From contig PMAM01000108.1 of assembly GCA_003152595.1 (NCBI GenBank), positions 17,777 through 25,259 on the forward strand: a stretch of 7,483 bases of DNA. The letters are read 5' to 3'. The notes below the pieces were generated by a model, which searched no databases, was not told the DNA's origin, and saw nothing but the letters and a program-made list of their open reading frames with translations. Below are positions 1 to 6,400 of this stretch, piece after piece. Position 1 is the stretch's first letter, and every line of letters begins with the position of its first letter. Source of the stretch: Acidobacterium sp. GTDB lineage: Bacteria > Acidobacteriota > Terriglobia > Terriglobales > Acidobacteriaceae. The position numbers and the translations under genes are program-made.

Positions 1-752
1 GGTGCGGGAACGCCGAGGCAGAGCTGAACCTGCTCGAGAGATTTCTTGTTGCGCAGGTGAATGCGGGGAGTGACGGTGGGCGCCGAGTCGGTGTTGACGC
101 TGCTGCCGGAGGCGAGCGAGCCGAAGTTGCGGGCGACCATCTCGACGAAGCTGTCGTGCTGGAGGTTGCCGGCGGCGGAAAAGACCATGTTGCCGGCCTG
201 GAAGCGCTGCTCGAAGAAGCCAACCAGGGTGTTCTGCTCGAAGCTGCGCACAGTTTCCCGGGTGCCGAGGATAGGCTTGCCGAGGGGGTGGCCCTTCCAG
301 AAATTCTGCATGAAGATTTCGTGGACGAGGGTGTCGGGGCTGTCCTCGTCCATTTTGATTTCCTCAAGGATGACGCCGCGCTCGCGGGCGATTTCTTCCG
401 AGGCGAAGACTGGATTGAGCACGAGGTCGGAGAGAACGTCGAGAGCTGTCGGGACGTGCTCGTCGAGGACCTTGATATTGAAGCAGACGGTTTCCTTGCC
501 AGTGAAGGCGTCGAGGTTGCCGCCGATGGCGTCCACCTCGCGGGCGATGCGCTGTGCAGTGCGCGACTTGGTGCCCTTGAAAACCATATGCTCGACGAAA
601 TGCGAGATGCCGTTGAGCTCCGGGATCTCGTGACGGGATCCAACGCGCATCCACACCCCCATGGCGACGGAGCGGACGTGCTCCATGCGCTCGGTGAGGA
701 CGATGAGGCCGCTGGGGAGGACAGTACGGCGGATATTACGTTCGCTGTTCAT
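1..752 (-). CDS. M16 family zinc peptidase (processing-peptidase/PqqL-like), N-terminal part, runs off left edge
   Basis: Reading the minus strand from ATG at 752 gives 250 residues with no stop before the window edge. The protein opens with a typical M16 start (RRTVLPSGLIVLTERMEHV, residues 9-27). The inverted zinc motif HxxEH appears as HFVEH at residues 51-55: H51 and H55 bind zinc and E54 is the catalytic base. The third zinc ligand fits E131 in VILEEIKMDE, 76 residues after H55, the usual family spacing. GGNLDAFTGKE (residues 78-87) is also a family hallmark. M16 enzymes cut peptides inside a clam-shell of two homologous halves; only the first, catalytic half is present here. There is no clear secretion signal at the N-terminus. 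It diverges from rlmN. Codons end mostly in C. No upstream in-frame ATG competes, and the first residues align with the family start. The exact subfamily cannot be told. Confidence 0.93.
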   Translation of the reverse strand, partial: MNSERNIRRTVLPSGLIVLTERMEHVRSVAMGVWMRVGSRHEIPELNGISHFVEHMVFKGTKSRTAQRIAREVDAIGGNLDAFTGKETVCFNIKVLDEHVPTALDVLSDLVLNPVFASEEIARERGVILEEIKMDEDSPDTLVHEIFMQNFWKGHPLGKPILGTRETVRSFEQNTLVGFFEQRFQAGNMVFSAAGNLQHDSFVEMVARNFGSLASGSSVNTDSAPTVTPRIHLRNKKSLEQVQLCLGVPA

Positions 753-822
753 GGCTTGAGGGCGGAGTCGTTCCGGGCCGGTTCTATGACCGATGTTAGA
801 TGCGCTATTCTCGGGTTTATAG
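753..822. promoter_or_regulatory. Divergent intergenic spacer between M16 peptidase and rlmN
   Basis: Only 70 bp separate the two divergent start codons, so both promoters should lie here or overlap the genes. A TATTCT box at about 808-813 could be a -10 for rlmN, but I see no convincing -35. Neither gene has a strong Shine-Dalgarno sequence. The assignment rests on gene orientation, not on recognised promoter elements. Confidence 0.35.
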
Positions 823-1974
823 ATGACTACCGGCGGGGAACTACGTACCACCATTTTAGACGCGCGAGGGGCGGCTCCGGAGCAGGTCCTTTTTGGCCTT
901 TGGAATGAGGAGCTTGGCGAGGCGCTGGAGGGGTTTGGGTTACTGAGGTACCGCGTTCGGCAGTTGGAAACGGCCCTATATCGGCAGAAGGTGGCGGACA
1001 TCGCTGAGGTGACGACCTGGCCCAAAGAGCTGCGGGAGCGGGTCGCGGCGGCGGGTTTCAGAGTGGGTCTTCCGGAGATCGTAGAGACGTTCCGGTCGGT
1101 GGACGGGACGGAGCGGTATCTGATTGCCGGTCGCGACGGGCAGACGGTGGAGACGGTGTGGATGCCGGAAGGGGACGGCGGCGAATCCGGCGACGGGGCC
1201 GACGATGCGAGCGATGCGAAGGCGTGGTCGCGGGCGACGATTTGTGTGTCGAGCCAGATTGGGTGCGCGGTGAACTGCCAGTTCTGCCTCACGGCGAAGC
1301 TGGGGATCATCCGCAATCTTTCGGCCGGAGAAATTGCGGGGCAGGTGGCTGCGGTGCTGAAGCGGCAGGGCGCGGAGCCGGGGCGCGACCGGATCAACCT
1401 GGTGTTCATGGGGATGGGCGAGCCATTCCTGAACTACGACGCGTTCATGGGGGCGGTTCGGCTGCTGGCGGGTCCGATGGAGATTCCGGAGTCGCGGATG
1501 ACGGTGTCGACGTCGGGGATTGTGCCGGGAATTCTGCGGTTCGCGCAGGAGAAGGTGCGACCGAAGCTGGCGATTTCGCTGAACGCTCCGAACGATGTCG
1601 TGCGCGAGGGGATCATGCCCATCACGCGGAAGTGGAGCATCGCGGAGGTGATGGAGGCGGTGCGCCAGGTGCCTTTGCGGCAGAAGGAGCGCGTGACGTT
1701 TGAATATGTGCTGCTGGGCGGCGTGAACGACAAACTGGAGCACGCGGACGAAGTGGTGAAGCTGGTGCGGCGGGCGCAGTTCCCGGCGAAGGTGAACCTG
1801 ATCGCGTGGAATCCAGGGCCGGGGGTGCCGTTCACCATGCCGAGCGCTGAGGATGTGGCGCGGTTCCAGGAGCGGCTGCGGGAGCAGGGGGTTCCGGCGT
1901 TTGTGCGGCGGCCGCGCGGGCGGGATATTTATGCGGCTTGCGGACAGTTGAAGAAAACAGGGAGTAGCCAATAG
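823..1974 (+). CDS. rlmN: RlmN: dual-specificity 23S rRNA A2503 / tRNA A37 C2-methyltransferase (radical SAM)
   Basis: This 383-residue protein is complete and of usual family length. RlmN uses radical SAM chemistry and a methylated cysteine intermediate to methylate C2 of adenine 2503 in 23S rRNA and of A37 in some tRNAs. The radical SAM cluster motif is C148-AVN-C152-QF-C155. The two further catalytic cysteines are visible: C141 in ATICVSSQIGC (equivalent to E. coli C118) and C373 in RGRDIYAACGQL (equivalent to E. coli C355). GMGEPFLNYD (197-206) is the SAM-binding GxGEP-type motif and ISLNAPND (251-258) is also conserved. The start is fixed because a TAG stop lies in frame directly before ATG 823. 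An odd acidic, glycine-rich stretch (about residues 117-133) precedes the core. The C-terminal tail KTGSSQ is encoded partly by a short tandem repeat that also supplies the stop codon. Codons end mostly in G. Confidence 0.97.
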   Translation: MTTGGELRTTILDARGAAPEQVLFGLWNEELGEALEGFGLLRYRVRQLETALYRQKVADIAEVTTWPKELRERVAAAGFRVGLPEIVETFRSVDGTERYLIAGRDGQTVETVWMPEGDGGESGDGADDASDAKAWSRATICVSSQIGCAVNCQFCLTAKLGIIRNLSAGEIAGQVAAVLKRQGAEPGRDRINLVFMGMGEPFLNYDAFMGAVRLLAGPMEIPESRMTVSTSGIVPGILRFAQEKVRPKLAISLNAPNDVVREGIMPITRKWSIAEVMEAVRQVPLRQKERVTFEYVLLGGVNDKLEHADEVVKLVRRAQFPAKVNLIAWNPGPGVPFTMPSAEDVARFQERLREQGVPAFVRRPRGRDIYAACGQLKKTGSSQ

Positions 1975-1987
1975 GGAGTAGGGAATA
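1960..1987 (+). repeat. Two-copy 14-bp tandem repeat spanning the rlmN stop codon
   Basis: GGGAGTAGCCAATA (1960-1973) is followed at once by GGGAGTAGGGAATA (1974-1987), 12 of 14 bases identical. The first copy contains most of the rlmN stop codon (TAG, 1972-1974) and sets the last residues of RlmN. Confidence 0.7.
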
Positions 1988-2354
1988 GAAGAAGCGAGTT
2001 AACCCATCTGTGACTCGCAATCTATCCGGGACAAACAAGGTGGGATTGTCCGGTTTCGGTGACAAGGTTCGCAGCAAAACCGTGGTAGAGTATTGCATCA
2101 CTCGACGAAAGGAAGGCTTCCATGAGAATTGATCGTTCGGTCGGCGACCCCAAAGCGCAGCGGCCCGGAGCCTTTTTCGTCAGCTTTAGTCATTAGGTTT
2201 CAACTTCCGAATCTGACAAGCAGGCTGTAGCGCTCGCTCCTTTACGGGGAGTGGTTGCGCGCATCTTTCTCTTCTCACGAAGAACTGTCTCGAATTGTTT
2301 CCCCAGCCAGGATTCCAGCCGGCATGCTGCCGCGGCGGGACCGACGAGGATTGT
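1975..2354. other. Intergenic stretch between rlmN and the ABC-exporter stump
   Basis: Apart from a possible 24-codon ORF, no gene is convincing here. A short imperfect palindrome pairs GGACAA (2029-2034) with TTGTCC (2046-2051) around an 11-nt loop; it lacks a T-run, so it is not an obvious rlmN terminator. Loose promoter-like boxes (TAGAGT or TATTGC near 2087-2097) lie just upstream of a good Shine-Dalgarno sequence. A small perfect hairpin CGGCA-TGC-TGCCG sits at 2320-2332 just before the ABC stump. Minus-strand open frames across this stretch look like shadows. Confidence 0.5.
2122..2196 (+). CDS. Possible 24-residue leader peptide or small ORF
   Basis: ATG at 2122 is preceded by the purine-rich AAAGGAAGG (2108-2116) with 5 nt to the start, a better ribosome binding site than either rlmN or the M16 gene has. 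It encodes 24 residues beginning MRIDRSVGDPK and ending FFVSFSH before TAG. I recognise no family. It could be a leader peptide for the ABC exporter whose stump starts at 2355, the first codons of a decayed gene, or chance. There is no run of regulatory codons that would suggest amino-acid attenuation. Confidence 0.3.
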   Translation: MRIDRSVGDPKAQRPGAFFVSFSH

Positions 2355-2567
2355 ATGAGCCGTTCTGTTGAACGAAATTCCAACAATGTTGTTCGTGACG
2401 TGCTGGCGTTCCTGATGCGTCACTGGCAGCGCGAGGCCCGGTGCGTCGCGGGTATAGCGGTGAGCATGACGGTGGCGACGAGCGCCGATCTGCTGTTGCC
2501 GATCTACTCGGGACACTTGGTGGATGCCGTGGCGGGTGGCGGCGCGCGGCTGACGGCGCGCATTTGA
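2355..2567 (+). pseudogene. Truncated type-1 ABC exporter (N-terminal start of the permease domain)
   Basis: From ATG 2355 (GAGGA at 2346-2350, 4 nt spacing) the frame gives 70 residues. They resemble the N-terminus of an ABC half-transporter in which permease and ATPase are fused: a polar start, basic residues (MRHWQREAR, 21-29), a first membrane helix (about 31-51) and the motif LLLPIYSGHLVDAVAGG (46-62), matching the usual P..sG.liDa at the end of helix 1. Complete proteins of this type have roughly 570-620 residues, with Walker A, signature and Walker B motifs. None of these, nor any other transporter segment, follows in any frame. The reading frame dies in a TTTGATTC sequence that belongs to a local repeat family, so I infer a deletion or insertion there. 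The assignment rests on one helix and its flanking motif. Confidence 0.6.
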
Positions 2568-2698
2568 TTCCATTGGGGCGGCGTATTTTGAGTGGCGCGT
2601 ATGTATTTGATTCGGAATTGGTTGCGGGTATCTGTTTTGGAATCATATTCGTAGCTATGCGACTGAGAACGGGTGGTGCGTATGCATTTGAATCGAAA
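2555..2698 (+). repeat. Diverged direct repeats (core GCGTATG-ATTTGA-TCG), three copies
   Basis: The clearest pair is 2592-2617 and 2673-2698: 22 of 26 bases match and the starts are 81 bp apart. A shorter relative, GGCGCGCATTTGATTC, lies at 2555-2570 and contains the stop codon of the ABC stump. The stretch 2568-2720 is visibly more AT-rich than its surroundings. The 81-bp period is a multiple of three, and on the plus strand it would read GAYVFDSE and GAYAFESK 27 residues apart, but no plausible gene contains it. It could be part of a small interspersed or decayed mobile element. Confidence 0.55.
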
Positions 2699-2839
2699 GT
2701 GCAACTTGTCTCTGCATAACATTCGAAAGTAGTTAGCCCGGAGCTCGGAGGCCGGGGTGGGCAACTTGCGGTGTGGGGCGCCGTGGGTGCCGCGTCACGC
2801 TGGTTGAGGGAAGCAGAGATCAAGAGACAGCTCCAAAGG

Positions 2840-2870
2840 GAAAGGCCTCGCGGGTTTGGCGAGGCCTTTC
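2840..2870. terminator. Strong 12-bp stem-loop, probable intrinsic terminator
   Basis: GAAAGGCCTCGC (2840-2851), loop GGGTTTG (2852-2858) and GCGAGGCCTTTC (2859-2870) form a perfect 12-bp stem. The A-tract on the left arm and TTT on the right arm would work in either direction, but the U-run is short. On the plus strand it would end transcription from the decayed ABC region and insulate the downstream cytochrome gene. Confidence 0.65.
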
Positions 2871-2895
2871 GGCTTACACGTATCGATTATGTTTA

Positions 2896-2926
2896 GGGTA
2901 AGTGAGGGGATTGGTGGGGGCAAGGG
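2896..2926 (+). other. Canonical G-quadruplex motif
   Basis: Four G-runs, GGG (2896-2898), GGGG (2906-2909), GGGGG (2916-2920) and GGG (2924-2926), are separated by loops of 7, 6 and 3 nt, meeting the standard G3+N1-7 pattern on the plus strand. A fifth run (2936-2939) follows. Whether it folds or matters is unknown. Confidence 0.5.
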
Positions 2927-3048
2927 AAAAGTGGAGGGGTGGCGGTACGGAGGTAATGGGAGTCCTTGCCGATGCAGGGGGTTGAAGCTATTCAACGAAC
3001 TGCGGATCGATGGACACTGGCCGGCTTGCCGATACAAATCCGAGGTCT

Positions 3049-3456
3049 ATGAGTGCATTGGCGATAGTGCGCTCGTCGAGAATCGGTAACCGCGCAAGCG
3101 TGCAATCGTTGCACCGTACCCGAGTGTCGGCATGGGAAGGAATGCTGCTGATCTCTGCTGTGACTATCATCACAGCCGCCGCTGTCGGTCTGCGATATGG
3201 TCGCGGCAGTCGGCCGGAGCCGTTGGAGCCTCTCCCGGCAGGAAATGCCGGGTTCACATGCTCATTTGCCTGGCATCAGCATTCGTGGGGCGACTCCGGC
3301 ACTGCCGACTGCGGGTTCAGAGCTGCCGTCTCGAGAACCACCCTTGGCAGGAACCAGATCACGCATCACCAACTCGGGTCTGGCGACCCGGATCAGTTGG
3401 CGAGGACAAATCGATGCGACGCTCTGTTCGCGTGCTTCCAGTCGCAGCCGTTCTGA
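3049..3456 (+). CDS. Doubtful small ORF with one hydrophobic segment, overlapping the cytochrome-porin start
   Basis: From ATG 3049 the frame gives 135 residues. Residues 31-48 (GMLLISAVTIITAAAVGL) would make one good membrane helix after a basic N-terminus (several Arg in 8-25), an inside-positive arrangement. After residue 52 the sequence turns irregular and shows no family. The last 43 bases overlap the cytochrome-porin gene in another frame. GAGG lies only 3 nt from the start, too close to be good. It could be a small membrane protein, a decayed gene with an intact start, or chance. Confidence 0.2.
   Translation: MSALAIVRSSRIGNRASVQSLHRTRVSAWEGMLLISAVTIITAAAVGLRYGRGSRPEPLEPLPAGNAGFTCSFAWHQHSWGDSGTADCGFRAAVSRTTLGRNQITHHQLGSGDPDQLARTNRCDALFACFQSQPF
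3234..3252 (+). promoter_or_regulatory. Hairpin in the region upstream of the cytochrome-porin gene
   Basis: CCCGGCA (3234-3240) and TGCCGGG (3246-3252) form a perfect 7-bp stem with loop GGAAA. It lies about 160 bp before ATG 3414 and is followed by only two T residues, so it is not a good terminator. If the mRNA starts upstream of it, it would be part of the 5' leader. Confidence 0.3.
3402..3406 (+). promoter_or_regulatory. Ribosome binding site fixing the cytochrome-porin start
   Basis: GAGGA ends 7 nt before ATG 3414. This and the signal peptide that begins at that ATG decide the start over the 94 codons that are also open upstream in the same frame. Confidence 0.8.
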
Positions 3457-6400
3457 CGATCCTTGTAGTCAGCTTTCCGTTTCCCACTCTGGCCGGGCAG
3501 GCCGCCAAGACGCTGGTCTCTCATGGCCGATCGCCGCAGATACCGGGTGCGACCGCCGTAGGCTCTGACACCTGCGCGACCTGCCACGCCGACGTGGCAA
3601 AGAACTTCGCGCACGCGTTTCATGCCCAGCAGGGCGTCCAGTGCGAAGAATGCCATGGGCCGGGCAGCCTTCATGTGCAGGGCGGCGGTGACGTAACGAA
3701 GATCGTCTCGCTGACCAAACGCACCGCGGCTGAGGCGAATGCCGTCTGTCTGAATTGCCATTCGGGAGATCCGGGCACACGGCACTGGGAGCAGGGTCCG
3801 CATGCCGCCAACGGGGTTCGCTGCATCGACTGCCATCAGGTCCACGCGGCAGCCGCTGGGACCGCACGGGAGTCGGAAGCTGCTTTTGACACGTCAACCC
3901 GCAGGTCCGGGAACGCCGGGTTTGTATCTCCGGAAACCAGTGTCTTCGTGCAGTCGCGCTCGGTGACCAACGAAGTGTGCCTGCGCTGCCACCAGACTCA
4001 GGCCGCGCAGATGAGCATGCCTTACCACCATCCGTTGCGCGAGGGCAAGATGAGCTGCATGGATTGCCACGACGCTCACGGCGGTCCGGCCGGCAACAAT
4101 CTGCGCACAGCGAATGCGAACGAACTTTGCCTGAGCTGCCACGCCCAATATCGCGGGCCATTTGCCTATCAGCATCCCCCGGTTTCGGAGAACTGCCTGA
4201 ATTGCCATTCACCCCACGGATCCCCAAACACGAACCTGCTTTCGCTCAGCGAACCGGCCCTCTGCCTGCAATGCCACAGCGGACACCATAACGGCGCTGC
4301 CCTTCCCCTGGCCGACCGTTGCACCAACTGCCACAGCTCCATTCATGGAACCGATGTTGCGACTCCCAGTGGTGGCAGTCGATTCATCGACAAAGGACCC
4401 GTGGGCGTGCCCTCAGAACCCGTTCAAACGCCTCAGCCTGTCGGCAGCTCGGTTGCCACGAACACCGCGCTTCCTCCGGGGCACAGATCTTTGCACGCCT
4501 CTGCTTATGCCGTCGGTGTGGCGTCTGCACCCGCCATGCTCGCTTCGCGGCTGGGGGCATCCATGCCTTCTGCCGCCATGCTCGGCGGAGGGGCCAATGG
4601 TGCTGCCGGAGAATCGGATCCCGCGGCTGCATGGTCGGCATGGTCCCTGAGCCCGGCATCTTATCGCCTGATCGATGGCTCCGGCTTCCTCGGCCGTGTC
4701 GGCGAGTATGACAGCCTCGAGCAGTCAGCCGGAACCAATGAGGTCACTGCCTTCGTCTCGCAGCAGAATCACCTGACGTTGGTTTCCCGGGCCACGGTGC
4801 TAACCGGAAACGATTACTCGATCCGATCGCAACTGACCGTGAGCAACTGGCTCAACGCCGGCCTCGACCTGCGCAGCCTTGTGCAGCAGCAGGATCACTA
4901 CGTCTCCTACCTGCCGCTCCTGTCTTCGTCCGACTTCGGCCTGCCCGGCGCGGTCACCGACAGCATCCCGGCAAACGCGAACTTCGCGATCACGCGGAGG
5001 CTTGGCAGCGGATATGCTGAGGTGAAAGCGCCGAAGCTGCCAGTTCATCTGTTCGTAAGGGGCAATGTGCAGGCCAGGACTGGCCAGTCGCAACTGACCT
5101 GGCTCGATGAAAACTCCACGCCCGCCGTTTATGTGGATGGAGTAAATACCACGTGTGGCCAGCTCTGCCATCAGGATTCCCACTTCCAGCCGGTCAACTT
5201 CACAACCCGCAATGTGAGCGGCGGCGCAGATGTAGAACTCAGGCGCGTTCTGCGGATCAGCTACGCGCACACCTTCAGCAGCTTCCATGACCGGCTGGTC
5301 TTCCCGACTGCAACCTATACGGGGCCCTTCACTCCGGAAAACGAAGGTTCTTCAGTCGTCAATCCTCCGCCCTCCGGCCCGGCGCCGACCGACTTTCCAG
5401 CAGGCAACTACTACCTCGACATTCCATCGCCGAGCCAGTTTTCAGCGGACGACGTGCATATGAACCTGACTCCTGCCTCCCGGATTACCTGGAATGGATA
5501 CGTCAGCTATACGCGTGCGCAGGATACCTTCACCCGCGATGTACAGAACCGCTTCGATTCCGACCAGACCGTGACGTGGAATCCCCTGGAGCGCGTGCGC
5601 CTTGTCGGCGATTACCATCAGCAGAATCAGATCAACGCCTTCACGCCCTACTACACGCTCTATGGAAACGTCTCGTACCACCGGCACTGGGAAGGCCTGT
5701 CCGCCGATTTCGAGCTGCCGGCGAATTTCAGCCTCGAAGCGCGTTACCGGCGCGGTGGGATCACCCGCTCCAATGCTTCCCTCTGGCCGCAGATCTATTC
5801 GATCGACAATACCGACCTGCAGACGGTCATTCCATCCTCGACCAGCAACACTGCTGAACTCGCGGTCCGCTATCACACCAGTCTCTGGAATGCGCGCGCC
5901 GGCTATGAATGGACGGGAACCGATCATCCCGGCTTCCTGATCGTGCCCGGCAGCAACAATCGTGTATTCGCCGATCTCTGGATCACTCCAAATCCCTGGC
6001 TGACGCTCTCCAACGACACCAGCGTGATCGTGCAGAACGCCTTTCCCTCGCCCCTGCTGCCGAATACACCGACTGCCAACCAGGGATTCGGCGGAGATAT
6101 TTCCGGACTGCCTTCGAATTTCCAGCGGCACGAGCGGTTCTACATCGATACCGCCAGCGCCACGCTGCATCCGGTAACAGCCTGGAACCTGGGGCTTGGG
6201 TATTCGTACCAGCAGAACAATCTCACCACTTATATGGCGTTCCAGAACGACAGTTCCACCAACTATGTCGTCGATGAGCCGGTCGTTCCGTGGAAGCAGC
6301 TCACGCAGGCCTGGTGGGGGAACTCCACCTACATCGTGAAGCAGCACCTGGGGCTCGACTTGGCGCTTACCCGCAACGCATCCAGCAGTGGGTACCGTCC

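Larger units (their letters stand above)
2568..3413. other. Long weakly coding stretch between the ABC stump and the cytochrome-porin gene
   Basis: This 846-bp stretch holds the direct repeats, a strong stem-loop (2840-2870), a G-rich tract (2896-2939), a near-identical 12-mer pair CTTGCCGATGCA/CTTGCCGATACA (2965-2976 and 3025-3036, 60 bp apart), a weak candidate ORF (3049-3456) and a small hairpin (3234-3252). No recognisable conserved protein is encoded on either strand. The promoter of the cytochrome-porin gene must lie here or further upstream, but I cannot place it. Confidence 0.55.

Noticed and set aside
57..908. Plus-strand open frame of 283 codons over the left edge
   Set aside because: It is the antisense shadow of the M16 peptidase, whose minus-strand frame carries HxxEH and the third zinc ligand; the plus-strand translation has no recognisable domain.
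976..1971. Minus-strand open frame of 331 codons opposite rlmN
   Set aside because: The translation is rich in His, Arg and Pro with no domain, as expected for the antisense of a GC-rich gene; rlmN motifs are unambiguous on the other strand.
2275..2823. Minus-strand open frame of 182 codons across the repeats
   Set aside because: The translation is irregular, contains the repeat units as echoes and matches no family; it runs antisense to the ABC stump.
2741..2834. Resemblance to a small signal recognition particle RNA (GGAAGCAG and terminal GGAGCT/AGCTCC pairing)
   Set aside because: The conserved apical part of that RNA (GGTCAGG before the GNRA loop) is missing, so the match is limited to one short string.
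3132..3413. Extended N-terminus of the cytochrome-porin (94 more codons in frame)
   Set aside because: The extension has no coding character and would bury the signal peptide; ATG 3414 has a ribosome binding site and begins directly with the signal peptide.
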